DNA of 64,000 nucleotides from Amycolatopsis balhimycina FH 1894 (GTDB lineage Bacteria > Actinomycetota > Actinomycetes > Mycobacteriales > Pseudonocardiaceae), in NCBI RefSeq assembly GCF_000384295.1, contig NZ_KB913037.1:4226868-4290867 (forward strand), written 5' to 3'. Below are positions 37,828 to 46,053 of the stretch, one piece after another. The position numbers were made by a program, and so were the translations under genes. The notes beneath the pieces were generated by a model. That model was given only the letters and a program-made list of their open reading frames with translations. It was not told the DNA's origin and ran no database searches. Position 1 is the first letter of the stretch; each line of letters begins with the position of its first letter.

Positions 37828-38363
37828 TTGCCCGCCTCGGTGCGGCCCGAGATGCCCATGCCGCACGCCTTGGCGGCCTCTTCGAACTTCTTCGGGTCGC
37901 CGCCCGGTCCGCCGATCGCCCGCCCGCCCTTGCCGCTGGGATCCGGATCCGGCATGTCGATGCCGTGCTCGCGCATGCACTTGGCTTCCTTGCGCATCTT
38001 GTCGAGCTCCTCGGCGCTCGGCGGCTTCATCTCGCCGCCGTTGGGCATGAGGTGCTTGCACGCCTGCTGCGCGGCGTCGAGCTTCGTGGTGTCGCCGTCC
38101 TTGTCACCCAAGGTGATCGCCATGCCCCCGCCGTCACCGGCCGGCTTCGGGTCGGGCATGTCGACGCCGTGCTCGCGCATGCACTTGGCGAATTCGCGCA
38201 TCTTGTCTTGGTCGCTCTTGCCGCTGTTGTCCGCGGCAGTGGGGCCCCCCGTCTTCGACGGCGTCGAGATCGAGGCGACCTTCGCCCCGTCGTCCGCCTT
38301 CGCGCCGCAGCCCGCGAGCAGCAGGGCCGCTCCCAGCGCCGCGACGACGATCCGTGTCCGCAT
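37824..38363 (-). CDS. Lipoprotein with duplicated KCMREHG-DMPDP motif
   Basis: 179 residues. Lipobox LLAGC with acylated C19. The mature part holds two copies of one module: [19 protein letters not shown] (54-72) followed by AAQQAC (C102), and [19 protein letters not shown] (122-140) followed by AAKAC (C167). Each module thus has a conserved Cys pair about 40 residues apart. The CMRxxG...PDP signature recurs in actinobacterial lipoproteins near MacB-type efflux operons (recollection). Function unknown. It is the first gene of the four-gene efflux operon, so probably its surface partner. Confidence 0.8.
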   Translation of the reverse strand: MRTRIVVAALGAALLLAGCGAKADDGAKVASISTPSKTGGPTAADNSGKSDQDKMREFAKCMREHGVDMPDPKPAGDGGGMAITLGDKDGDTTKLDAAQQACKHLMPNGGEMKPPSAEELDKMRKEAKCMREHGIDMPDPDPSGKGGRAIGGPGGDPKKFEEAAKACGMGISGRTEAGK

Positions 38364-38419
38364 CGGCTCGCTCCTTTCGTCCGGATGGGTGCCATGTCTA
38401 CGGATCGGGGGATTCCGGC

Positions 38420-38452
38420 GCGCTAAGCGAAGTCGCTTATGCGCTCCTTATG
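38420..38452. promoter_or_regulatory. Probable response-regulator site between efflux operon and two-component system
   Basis: TAAGCGA-AG-TCGCTTA (38424-38439) is a perfect inverted repeat. It overlaps the start of an 11-nt-spaced direct repeat CTTATG-N5-CTTATG (38436-38441, 38447-38452). The direct-repeat spacing is the one OmpR/PhoB-type regulators use. It sits in the 112-nt divergent intergenic region. Confidence 0.6.
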
Positions 38453-38475
38453 GCCTTCCGGCGCAGACTGGGCCG

Positions 38476-39138
38476 GTGCGGGTGCTGGTGGTGGAGGACG
38501 AGCGGTTGCTGGCCGACTCGGTCGCGGAGGGGTTGCGGCGCTTTTCGATGGCCGTCGACGTCTGTTACGACGGCGAGCAGGCCCTGGAACGGGTCGGGGT
38601 GCACGGCTACGACGTCGTGGTCCTCGACCGCGACCTGCCGAAGGTGCACGGCGACGAGGTCTGCGCCGCCGTGGTGAAGGCGGGTGGTGAGGCGCGGGTG
38701 CTGATGCTGACCGCGGCCGCCGACGTCACCGACCGCGTGGCCGGCCTCGGCCTCGGCGCCGACGACTACCTGACGAAGCCGTTCGCGTTCGCCGAGCTGG
38801 TCGCCCGGGTCCAGGCGCTGTCGCGGCGCGCGCGGCCCGCATTGCCGCCGGTGCTCGAACGCGACGGCGTCGTGCTCGACCTGCCGCGTCACCAGGCCGC
38901 CCGCGACGGCCGGTTCCTGCTGCTCTCGCCGAAGGAGTTCGCCGTGCTGGAGGTGCTCATGCGGGCCGAAGGCGCGGTGGTCAGCGCCGAAGACCTGCTG
39001 GAAAAGGCGTGGGACGAGCACGCGGACCCGTTCACCAACGCCGTGCGCGTCGCGGTGATGACGTTGCGGCGCAAGCTGGGCGACCCGCCGGTGATCGAAA
39101 CCGTGCCCGGCGCCGGCTACCGGTTCGGCACCCCGTGA
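38476..39138 (+). CDS. Response regulator, OmpR family
   Basis: 220 residues from GTG 38476. The receiver has the acidic pocket VVEDE, D51 (VVLDRDLPK) and the Lys in DDYLTKPFAF. The winged-helix domain has LSPKEFAVLEVLMRAEGAVV and the wing RVAVMTLRRKLGDPPVIETV with GAGYRF. It is divergent from the efflux operon and co-transcribed with the kinase by a GTGA overlap. It likely activates the efflux operon through the CTTATG direct repeat at 38436-38452. Confidence 0.93.
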   Translation: MRVLVVEDERLLADSVAEGLRRFSMAVDVCYDGEQALERVGVHGYDVVVLDRDLPKVHGDEVCAAVVKAGGEARVLMLTAAADVTDRVAGLGLGADDYLTKPFAFAELVARVQALSRRARPALPPVLERDGVVLDLPRHQAARDGRFLLLSPKEFAVLEVLMRAEGAVVSAEDLLEKAWDEHADPFTNAVRVAVMTLRRKLGDPPVIETVPGAGYRFGTP

Positions 39139-40283
39139 ACGGCCTTTCCGTCCGGACGAAGCTCACCGCCTGGTACGGCGGGCTGTTCCTGCTCGCCGGG
39201 CTGGTCCTGGTCGTCATCAACTACCTGCTGGTGCAGAGCACCCTGCCGGATCCGGCCCGGTTCGCCTCGACGTCGGTCGCCGGGGACGCGGCGTTCGGGG
39301 TCGCCCAGCGGCTGGACACCCTTGAGGCCGCTCCGGCGGTGCGGCTCGTCAGCGGCTCGCTGGACGAGTACCGCTCCTCGACGCTGTCGACGCTGGTGGT
39401 CGGCTCGGCGATCGCGCTGGTGACGACGGCGGCGCTGGCGGTGCTGTTCGGCTGGCTGATGGCGGGCCGCGCGCTGCGGCCGCTGCACGACATCACTTCG
39501 GCCGCGCGCCGGCTGGAAGCGGGCAAGCTCGACCGGCGGATCAACCTCGAAGGCCCGCCGGACGAGCTGAAGGAGCTGGCGGACACGTTCGACGGCATGC
39601 TCGACCGGCTGGCGGAGTCGTTCGAGGGCCAGAAGCGGTTCGTCGCGAACGCGTCCCACGAGCTGCGGACGCCGCTGGCGGTGCAGCGGACGCTGATCGA
39701 AGTCGCGATGACCGACCCCGATGTCGCCCCCGAGCTGCGGAAGCTCGGCACGCACCTGCTGCACACGAACGAACGCAGCGAGCGGATGATCGAAGGGCTG
39801 CTGGTCCTCGCCCGCAGCGACCGCGGGCTGACCGCACGCACGCAGGTGCGCCTCGACGAGGTCGCCGCGTCGGTCGTCCGGGCGACGACGGCGCAGGCTT
39901 CGGCGGCCGGGGTGACGGTCGAGACGCGGCTGCGGCGGCGCACGGTGACCGGCGACCCCGTGCTGCTCGAACGGCTGCTGACCAACCTCGTGGTCAACGC
40001 CATCACGTACAACGCTTCCGGGGGCTGGGTCTACGTCGAAGTGCGCGGGGACCCGGCGGTGGAGGTGCGGAACTCGGGACCGGTGGTGCCGCCCGAAGCG
40101 GTGCCGACGCTGTTCGAGCCGTTCCGGCGGGTGGGCGGCGCGGAGCGGACCGGGGACACCCGCAACGCGGGCCTCGGGCTGTCGATCGTGCGCTCGGTGG
40201 CTCAAGCCCACGGTGGCGTCGCCGAAGCTCAGCCCGGCCGGCGCGGCGGCCTCACCGTGACGGTCCGGCTGCCGCCCGCTTGA
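39135..40283 (+). CDS. Sensor histidine kinase (HAMP, HisKA)
   Basis: 382 residues from GTG 39135. Helix 1 (about 12-34), a short extracellular loop of about 50 residues, helix 2 (84-110), then HAMP (RALRPLHDITSAARRLEAG). The phospho-acceptor is H175 in FVANASHELRTPL. The ATPase domain has NLVVNAITYNASGG (N-box) and NAGLGLSIVRSVAQAHGG (G2). It pairs with the OmpR regulator. The small extracellular loop suggests sensing of the membrane or of small ligands such as envelope-active drugs. Confidence 0.92.
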   Translation: MNGLSVRTKLTAWYGGLFLLAGLVLVVINYLLVQSTLPDPARFASTSVAGDAAFGVAQRLDTLEAAPAVRLVSGSLDEYRSSTLSTLVVGSAIALVTTAALAVLFGWLMAGRALRPLHDITSAARRLEAGKLDRRINLEGPPDELKELADTFDGMLDRLAESFEGQKRFVANASHELRTPLAVQRTLIEVAMTDPDVAPELRKLGTHLLHTNERSERMIEGLLVLARSDRGLTARTQVRLDEVAASVVRATTAQASAAGVTVETRLRRRTVTGDPVLLERLLTNLVVNAITYNASGGWVYVEVRGDPAVEVRNSGPVVPPEAVPTLFEPFRRVGGAERTGDTRNAGLGLSIVRSVAQAHGGVAEAQPGRRGGLTVTVRLPPA

Positions 40284-40432
40284 TCCACTCGATCGTGACG
40301 TTGCGTGTCCGGCGTGTCACCCCATGGCCGCCGACCTGCGAGGTCGATAGTTGCGGCGTTACCAAATGAACAGTGGGCAGTTCGACGCGGACTCGGCGCG
40401 CCTCGCACGTCAAGCCGACGCGCCGTTCTAAC

Positions 40433-40444
40433 GTGGGTACCCAC
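40433..40444. promoter_or_regulatory. GTGGGTACCCAC palindrome upstream of sepH
   Basis: Perfect 12-nt palindrome 31 nt before the sepH start, next to a TCTAACG -10-like element. It may be a regulator site; no partner is evident. Confidence 0.3.
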
Positions 40445-40475
40445 AACGGTGAAGAAGATCGGGGAGGCGAGAACA

Positions 40476-41321
40476 ATGCGGGCCCTGCGAGTGGTCGGAC
40501 TGCACGAGGACGGGAAGTCCATCGTGCTCGAAGACCCGGCGAGCCGTACTCGCTTCCTGCTCCCGGCTGATGAGCGACTGCGCGCGGCGGCGCGGGGTGA
40601 CATCACCCGCCTCGGCCAGATCGAAATCGAGTTGGAGAGCCAGATGCGGCCACGCGAGATCCAGCAGCGCATCCGCGCCGGCGAGTCCGTCGAGCAGGTC
40701 GCCGCGAGCGCCGGCGTCTCGGCGCAGCGCGTCGAGCGCTACGCCTACCCGGTCCTGCTCGAGCGGTCCCGGACCGCCGAGCTGGCGCAGAGCGCCCACC
40801 CGGTCCGCGAAGACGGCCCCGACGTGCAGACGCTCGGCGAGGTCGTCGCGTACGGCTTCGGCGTCCGCGGCCACGACTACTCCCAGGCGACGTGGGACTC
40901 CTGGAAGGGTGACGACGGCCGCTGGGTCGTCGTGCTGCAGTGGAAGGCCGGGCGGTCGGACAACCGCGCGCACTGGGCGTTCTCACCGGGAGCGCACGGC
41001 GGCACGGTGGCGGCGCTGGACGAGAACGCCGAAGTCCTCCTCGACCCGAACGCCTACCGCCCGCCACGCACGGTCCGCGCCCTCGACCCGGCCCGCGAAG
41101 CGGAGTTCCAGCCGACGCTGGATTCGGTCGCGCCGGAGCGCGCGGAGCTGCCGTCGGCCGAGCCGGACCCGGACGACGACACCCGCGAGATCCCGCGCGT
41201 CCCGGCGGACCCGGAAGAGGACACGGCGGTCCCCGAGCCGCGGCCGAAGACCAAGAAGAACCACCCGATCGTGCCGTCCTGGGAGGACGTGCTGCTCGGG
41301 GTCCGCTCCCAGCGCGGCTGA
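40476..41321 (+). CDS. sepH: Septation protein SepH
   Basis: 281 residues with ribosome site GGGGAGGCGAG before ATG 40476. The N-terminal DUF3071 region (about 1-165) starts MRALRVVGLHEDGKSIVLED and includes a helix-turn-helix-like segment, EQVAASAGVSAQRVERYAYP. The acidic, Pro-rich C-terminal part ends in a short conserved basic/aromatic tail (KKNHPIVPSWEDVLLGVR). SepH binds FtsZ and promotes its assembly at division sites in Streptomyces and mycobacteria (family knowledge). Its position beside DUF2537 and TrmH genes matches the mycobacterial order. Confidence 0.92.
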   Translation: MRALRVVGLHEDGKSIVLEDPASRTRFLLPADERLRAAARGDITRLGQIEIELESQMRPREIQQRIRAGESVEQVAASAGVSAQRVERYAYPVLLERSRTAELAQSAHPVREDGPDVQTLGEVVAYGFGVRGHDYSQATWDSWKGDDGRWVVVLQWKAGRSDNRAHWAFSPGAHGGTVAALDENAEVLLDPNAYRPPRTVRALDPAREAEFQPTLDSVAPERAELPSAEPDPDDDTREIPRVPADPEEDTAVPEPRPKTKKNHPIVPSWEDVLLGVRSQRG

Positions 41322-41324
41322 GCC

Positions 41325-41390
41325 TCAACCGACCAGCGCGGCCAGGGTCTTCGGCGCCACCAGGCGGTAGGCCTCGCGCACGATCCGGCA
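41325..41390 (-). pseudogene. Fragment resembling the C-terminus of an MmcQ/YjbR-like protein
   Basis: On the minus strand, codons just before a TGA read RIVREAYRLVAPKTLAALVG. The REAYRLVAPK sequence looks like the last helix of MmcQ/YjbR DNA-binding-fold proteins. Coding sense is lost upstream (a frame change near 41390, and no domain follows), so this would be a remnant of a deleted gene between sepH and the DUF2537 gene. Identification rests on a short stretch only. Confidence 0.35.
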
Positions 41391-41452
41391 ACAGCATCAA
41401 CCACCTGTTCCGGAAAACCGGTCCAGGGCTGGTGTTCGGCACTCCCGCACCG

Positions 41453-41471
41453 GCCACCCACGGCGGGTGGC
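41453..41471 (-). terminator. Terminator hairpin of the DUF2537 gene
   Basis: GCCACCC (41453-41459), loop ACGGC, GGGTGGC (41465-41471), directly at the stop of the minus-strand gene. Confidence 0.55.
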
Positions 41472-41472
41472 G

Positions 41473-42093
41473 CTAGAAGGCGATCACCAGCACGCCGATC
41501 CACGCGATCGCGACGCCGGCCACCCCGCCGTACGCGACCCAGCGCAGGATCGGGGTGCGGCGGATCAGCCACAGTGACGGCCCGATCCCGGCCGTCACGA
41601 TGACCGCACCCACGAGCGCCAGCCAGCCGGCGGTCTCGCGGGCCAGCGCCGTCGCGAGCGCGAGCATCGCGACGACCACCACGGCCGCGATGAACGCCGA
41701 GACGGTCAGGCCTGTCAGCCACGGGGTCGGCTCGCCGGGCGGGCCGGGCGGCCCGAGCACCGTCCGGACGAACCGGTGGGCCGCCTTCGCCTCGAGCGGG
41801 GGCGGCTCGACGACCGTGTCGGCGCCCGTCACCGGGTCCACGAACCGCACGGCCGTGCCCATCACCGCGGCCAGCCGGCCGGCCAGCTGACGGCCGCGCT
41901 GCGAGACGACCGCGGCCGCCTCCCCGCCGGAGTCGGCGGAATCGGTCGAGACGGCGGACGCCACGCGCGCCCATTCGTGCAGGGCCTGCGCCAGCTCGGC
42001 GCCGATCGCGAGCTTGTGCGGATCCACCTCGCGCGCGTGCTCCCCGCCGGGGCCGGCCAGCACGGCGCGCTCGTCGCGGATCCGCAGCTCCAT
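41473..42093 (-). CDS. DUF2537-type membrane protein
   Basis: 206 residues. A soluble N-terminal half (about 1-115) opens MELRIRDERAVLAGPGGEHA. It is followed by four hydrophobic helices, starting at LTGLTVSAFIAAVVVVAMLA and ending WVAYGGVAGVAIAWIGVLVI. Length and layout, and the position between sepH and the TrmH gene, match the uncharacterised DUF2537 proteins (the mycobacterial neighbour Rv0882 is probably equivalent, from memory). Linkage to sepH hints at a cell-division or envelope role, but this is unproven. Confidence 0.7.
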   Translation of the reverse strand: MELRIRDERAVLAGPGGEHAREVDPHKLAIGAELAQALHEWARVASAVSTDSADSGGEAAAVVSQRGRQLAGRLAAVMGTAVRFVDPVTGADTVVEPPPLEAKAAHRFVRTVLGPPGPPGEPTPWLTGLTVSAFIAAVVVVAMLALATALARETAGWLALVGAVIVTAGIGPSLWLIRRTPILRWVAYGGVAGVAIAWIGVLVIAF

Positions 42094-42124
42094 GGTGTCC
42101 CTTCCCGCCTCGAAGATTCGAACT

Positions 42125-42931
42125 TTAGTCGGCCTGGGCCAGTTCGTAGAAGGCGATGGCGGCGGCTGTCGCGATGTTCAGTGAATCGACTCCCGCCGGC
42201 ATGGGTATCCGGACGGCGTGATCAGCCGCCGCGAGCGCCGTTTCAGTCAGGCCGGGACCTTCGGCGCCGAAGAGCAACGCCACCCGCCCGGGCGCGACCT
42301 GCCGCAGCTCGCGCAGCGGGACCGAGCCCGGCCGCGGGGTGAACGCCGCGACCGAGAACCCGCGCGCCCGCAGGTCGTCGAGCCCGCCCGGCCAGTCCGT
42401 CAGGTACCCGAACGGCACGCGCAGGACGTGGCCCATCGACACGCGCACGCTGCGCCGGTACAGCGGGTCCGAACAGCCGGGCCCGAGCAGCACGCCGCCG
42501 ACTCCGAGCGCGGCCGCGTTGCGGAAGAGAGCGCCGAGGTTTTCGTGGTCCCCCACGCCCTCCAGCACGGCCACCGGGCCGGTGCCGGCCACGACTTCGG
42601 CTACGGCCAGTGGCGCCGGCCGGTCGGCGACCGCGAGGATTCCCCGGTTCAGGTGGAATCCGACCACGTCGGCCATGGTTTCCGCGGAAGCGACGTACTG
42701 CGGCACGTCCCTCCCGGCGAGCTCGTCCGCCAGTTCGGCGAACCGCCGCTCCACGCCCAGCAGCGCGTGTACCGGGTAGCGGGACGCGAGCAGCCGGGAC
42801 ACCACGACGGTGCCTTCGGCGATGACGAGCCCCCGGCCACCGGGCCGGTCGGGCCGACGGTCCGCAGTGGACAGGTCGCGGAAATCGTCGACCCGGGGGT
42901 CGCCGGAATCATCGATGTGGATCACGCCCAT
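42125..42931 (-). CDS. TrmH/SpoU-family RNA 2'-O-methyltransferase
   Basis: 268 residues with an N-terminal substrate domain (RLLASRYPVHALLGVERRFA) and the SPOUT catalytic domain. Motif 1 is HENLGALFRNAAALGVGGVL, with catalytic Arg/Asn. Motif 2 is LLFGAEGPGLT and motif 3 is DSLNIATAAAIAFYEL. It forms a trefoil-knot methyltransferase that should 2'-O-methylate a ribose in rRNA or tRNA using SAM. The exact site is unknown. It is followed by the DUF2537 gene in the same direction. Confidence 0.92.
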   Translation of the reverse strand: MGVIHIDDSGDPRVDDFRDLSTADRRPDRPGGRGLVIAEGTVVVSRLLASRYPVHALLGVERRFAELADELAGRDVPQYVASAETMADVVGFHLNRGILAVADRPAPLAVAEVVAGTGPVAVLEGVGDHENLGALFRNAAALGVGGVLLGPGCSDPLYRRSVRVSMGHVLRVPFGYLTDWPGGLDDLRARGFSVAAFTPRPGSVPLRELRQVAPGRVALLFGAEGPGLTETALAAADHAVRIPMPAGVDSLNIATAAAIAFYELAQAD

Positions 42932-43133
42932 CCACTCAGTCTGTCACCCGCTTGCCGGGCGCCGGACTGGTCCGAACATCCGCCGGGCGGTAGTGCGAAC
43001 GGGTCATTTTGCTTTCGGTTAACCACCCGTGACGGAGAGCACCAGTTTGGCCGCTAGCCCGGGGTCACCGGCTGTGACACGGTTGTCCGCCGGGGCCTGA
43101 AACACGTCTTGTCCACGCCGACGCAAAGCAGGG

Positions 43134-44636
43134 ATGGTCATGGGGATGGACCTCGCTCAGCCGTTCAACACGCTGGACCGAGGACGGTACCGCCGCAAGG
43201 TGCAGCGCTGCCTGGACACGTTGGCCCGCATGCTCACCGACGGCAGTTTCTCGTTCCCCCGCAAGAACATCGGGCTCGAAGTCGAGCTGAACCTGGTCGA
43301 CCGCGAGATGCGTCCGTCGATGACGAACACCGCGGTCCTCGAGGCGCTGGACGACCCGTCGTTCACCACCGAGCTGGGCCAGCACAACATCGAACTGAAC
43401 GTCCCGCCGCGGCCGCTCGCGGGTGATTCGGCCCTCCAGCTCGAAGACGATCTCCGCGCGTACCTCGACACCGCGGCGGCGAAGGCGCGCGACACCGGGT
43501 CGTCGCTGGCCATGATCGGCATCCTGCCGACGTTGAAGCACGAGCACTTCGACCAGAAGTGGCTCACCAACAAGGCCCGCTACGCGACGCTGAACGACCA
43601 GATCTTCGCCGCGCGCGGCGAGCGCACGGTGCTCGCCATGGAAGGCGTACCGCTGTCGGGGCAGCAGCCCGAACGCCTGCGCAGCTACGCGGAATCCATC
43701 CTGCCGGAGGCCGCGTGCACCAGCGTGCAGCTGCACCTGCAGGTCGCGCCGGAGGAGTTCGCCGCGCACTGGAACGCGGCGCAGTGCCTGGCCGGGCCGC
43801 AGATCGCGCTCGCGTCGAATTCGCCGTTCCTGCTGGGGAAGGCGCTCTGGCACGAGACGCGCATCCCGCTGTTCCTGCAGGCGACCGACACCCGGCCGGA
43901 AGAGCTGAAGAACCAGGGCGTGCGGCCGCGGGTGTGGTTCGGCGAGCGGTGGATCACGTCGATCTTCGACCTGTTCGAGGAAAACGTCCGGTACTTCCCC
44001 GGCTTGCTCCCGGAAACCGACGCCGAGGACCCGATCGAGGCACTCGACGCGGGCCAGGCGCCGAAGCTCACCGAGCTGCGCATGCACAACGGCACGATCT
44101 GGCGGTGGAACCGGCCGGTGTACGACGTCGTCGACGGCCTGCCGCACCTACGTGTGGAAAACCGGGTACTGCCGGCGGGCCCGACGGTCGTCGACACGGT
44201 GGCGAACGCGGCGTTCTTCTACGGCGCCCAGCGCGCGCTCGCCGACGCGGAACGCCCGGTGTGGAGCCAGATGTCGTTCCAGGCCGCCGAGGAAAACCTT
44301 TACGCGGGCGCGCGCCGGGGTTTCGACGCGCAGCTGTACTGGCCGGGCATCGGCTGGATCCCGCCGGACGAGCTGGCGCTACGCGTGCTGCTGCCGCTCG
44401 CCCACGAGGGGCTGCGCCGCTCCGACGTCTCCGACGAGGCCCGCGAGCGCTACCTCGGGATCATCGAGCGCCGCTGCCTCGCGCGGCGGACCGGGGCGAC
44501 CTGGCAGCGTGACTACGTCCTGCGGGCGCAAGAGGGCGGGCTGGACCGCGAGGCCGCGCTCGGCCTGATGCTCGGGCGCTACCTGGAGCTGTCGGAGTCG
44601 GGAGAACCGGTACACAACTGGCCCGTCGCCGATTGA
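43134..44636 (+). CDS. Glutamate-cysteine ligase family protein (carboxylate-amine ligase)
   Basis: 500 residues. ATG 43134 and nearby in-frame ATGs (43140, 43146) are possible starts. The N-terminal NIGLEVELNLVD is the GCS2 family metal/substrate motif (GxExE), followed by HNIELNVPPRPL and the QLHLQVAP strand. These are ATP-dependent ligases that join glutamate to an amine, with gamma-glutamylcysteine as the model product. A link to mycothiol is not implied, as actinobacteria make that without GshA. The true acceptor is unknown. The gene ends 2 nt before a complex palindrome. Confidence 0.85.
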   Translation: MVMGMDLAQPFNTLDRGRYRRKVQRCLDTLARMLTDGSFSFPRKNIGLEVELNLVDREMRPSMTNTAVLEALDDPSFTTELGQHNIELNVPPRPLAGDSALQLEDDLRAYLDTAAAKARDTGSSLAMIGILPTLKHEHFDQKWLTNKARYATLNDQIFAARGERTVLAMEGVPLSGQQPERLRSYAESILPEAACTSVQLHLQVAPEEFAAHWNAAQCLAGPQIALASNSPFLLGKALWHETRIPLFLQATDTRPEELKNQGVRPRVWFGERWITSIFDLFEENVRYFPGLLPETDAEDPIEALDAGQAPKLTELRMHNGTIWRWNRPVYDVVDGLPHLRVENRVLPAGPTVVDTVANAAFFYGAQRALADAERPVWSQMSFQAAEENLYAGARRGFDAQLYWPGIGWIPPDELALRVLLPLAHEGLRRSDVSDEARERYLGIIERRCLARRTGATWQRDYVLRAQEGGLDREAALGLMLGRYLELSESGEPVHNWPVAD

Positions 44637-44638
44637 CC

Positions 44639-44709
44639 GGAGTGCCGCTTTCACGTGAAAGCTACGCTTTGCGCGGCAAAGCGGCACTTTCACGTGAAAG
44701 CGGCACTCC
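44639..44709. repeat. Nested palindrome with two CTTTCACGTGAAAG sites
   Basis: Perfect 23-nt arms (44639-44661, 44687-44709). Each arm contains the 14-nt palindrome CTTTCACGTGAAAG (44648-44661, 44687-44700), and the loop holds a CGCTTTGC/GCAAAGCG hairpin. It lies 2 nt after the ligase stop and 15 nt before the TetR start. It could be both terminator and a double TetR operator. Confidence 0.7.
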
Positions 44710-44724
44710 CGCTAGCCTGGGTGA

Positions 44725-45324
44725 ATGCCGAAGATTCTCGGTGAGTCGCTCGAGGCGCACCGGCGCGAGGTGCGAAGCCGCGTCTTCGACGTCCTGCGCG
44801 CGCAGCTCTACGAGCGCGGCTTCGACGCGATCACGCTCGCCGGCGTCGCGTCGGCGGCCGGCGTGGGCCGGACCGCGCTCTACAACCACTTCCCCGACAA
44901 GGAAAGCCTGCTCGTCGCCTTCGTCGAGGACGAGGCCGCCCGGTACGTCACGCGGCTGACCGAAGCCGTCGAGGCCCAGGCCGATCCGGTCGACCGGCTC
45001 GCCACCTTCGTCCGGCTGCAGCTGCGCGTGCTGGCCGAGTACCACATGCCGCCGGGCGCGGCACTCGCGTCGGCGCTGGCGCCCGCGGCGTACCGGCGGA
45101 TCAGCGCGCACGCCGACCCGATCACCGGCCGGCTGCGCGCGATCCTCACCGACGGCGCCGACCTCGGGCGCTGGCCGGCCGAGGACCCGGACGTCCTCAT
45201 CCCGATGATCACCGCGGCACTGGGCAACCGGACCCTCGTCGACGGGCCCGCCGACCAGCTCGACGACGTCGTCGAGGCGGCGGTGCGGTTCGTGCTGCGT
45301 GCGGTCGGGGCAGCAATGGCCTGA
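44725..45324 (+). CDS. TetR/AcrR family regulator upstream of heme oxygenase
   Basis: 199 residues. The HTH is FDAITLAGVASAAGVGRTAL followed by YNHFPDKESLLVAF. The C-terminal domain is Ala-rich and helical. It lies upstream of the heme oxygenase gene in the same direction, with a GTTCTGACA/TGTCAGAAC operator in the 64-nt gap and a CTTTCACGTGAAAG pair before its own start. Control of heme oxygenase is the simplest reading (context inference). Confidence 0.87.
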   Translation: MPKILGESLEAHRREVRSRVFDVLRAQLYERGFDAITLAGVASAAGVGRTALYNHFPDKESLLVAFVEDEAARYVTRLTEAVEAQADPVDRLATFVRLQLRVLAEYHMPPGAALASALAPAAYRRISAHADPITGRLRAILTDGADLGRWPAEDPDVLIPMITAALGNRTLVDGPADQLDDVVEAAVRFVLRAVGAAMA

Positions 45325-45346
45325 GCCCGGTTTCTGCCCTACCATT

Positions 45347-45367
45347 GTTCTGACAGCGTGTCAGAAC
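45347..45367. promoter_or_regulatory. Probable operator of the heme oxygenase gene
   Basis: GTTCTGACA (45347-45355), GCG, TGTCAGAAC (45359-45367): a perfect 21-nt inverted repeat 20 nt upstream of the heme oxygenase start. Size and symmetry fit a TetR dimer; the adjacent TetR gene is the candidate. Confidence 0.7.
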
Positions 45368-45387
45368 GATCGCCGGGAGGCCTGCCC

Positions 45388-46053
45388 ATGTCGGTGACCA
45401 CGGACACCCGCCCCTTCTCGGCGGCGCTGCGGGCGTCGACCCTCCAAGTCCACGACCGGGCGAACTACTCCCCGTACATGCGCGCCCTGCTCGGCGGCGA
45501 GCTGACGCAGGAGGGCTACACCCGGCTGGCGATCCAGTACTACTTCGTCTACGGCGCGCTCGAGGCGGCGAGCGACGCGATGGCCGGCCACCCGGTCGGG
45601 GGCGAGTTCGTCTTCGACGAGCTGCGGCGGCTGCCCCACCTCGAGCAGGACCTCGCCCACCTCGTCGGCCCCGAATGGCGCTCGACGATCTCCCCGCTGG
45701 CGTCCACGCAGGCGTACGTCTCGCGGATCCGCGAAGCGGCTTCGTGGGCGGGCGGCTACGTCGCTCACCACTACACGCGCTACCTCGGCGACATCGCCGG
45801 CGGCCAGGCCATCCGGCGGACGCTCGAGAAGAACTACGACGTCGCCGAGGCGGGCGCGCACTTCTACCACTTCGACGGGATCGGCAGCGCGCCTCGCTTC
45901 CGTGACGCATATCGGGCGAAGCTGGACAACGCGCCGTGGGACGAAGCCGAGCGCGCGCGGGTGATCGACGAGGCACTGGTGGCGTTCGAATGCAACGTCG
46001 CCGTCTTCGACGAGCTGGCCCTGCGGCTCGACGAGGTCCGCGTCGCGGAATGA
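45388..46053 (+). CDS. Biliverdin-producing heme oxygenase
   Basis: 221 residues from ATG 45388 (GGGAGG upstream). Helical heme oxygenase fold with the proximal His at H22 in LQVHDRANYSPYM, the central QYYFVYGALEAA helix, and the distal-helix signature YLGDIAGGQAI (GDxxGG). It opens heme to biliverdin, CO and iron. In actinobacteria this usually serves host- or soil-heme iron acquisition. Here a TetR operator, not an iron box, precedes it, so induction may respond to heme or an oxidant. The superoxide dismutase gene follows 193 nt later. Confidence 0.9.
   Translation: MSVTTDTRPFSAALRASTLQVHDRANYSPYMRALLGGELTQEGYTRLAIQYYFVYGALEAASDAMAGHPVGGEFVFDELRRLPHLEQDLAHLVGPEWRSTISPLASTQAYVSRIREAASWAGGYVAHHYTRYLGDIAGGQAIRRTLEKNYDVAEAGAHFYHFDGIGSAPRFRDAYRAKLDNAPWDEAERARVIDEALVAFECNVAVFDELALRLDEVRVAE

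Noticed and set aside
36730-38470. Long plus-strand frame antisense to the adaptor and lipoprotein genes, ending in the response regulator
   Set aside because: Only the segment from 38476 has conserved residues; the upstream part mirrors minus-strand genes, a common artefact at this GC content.
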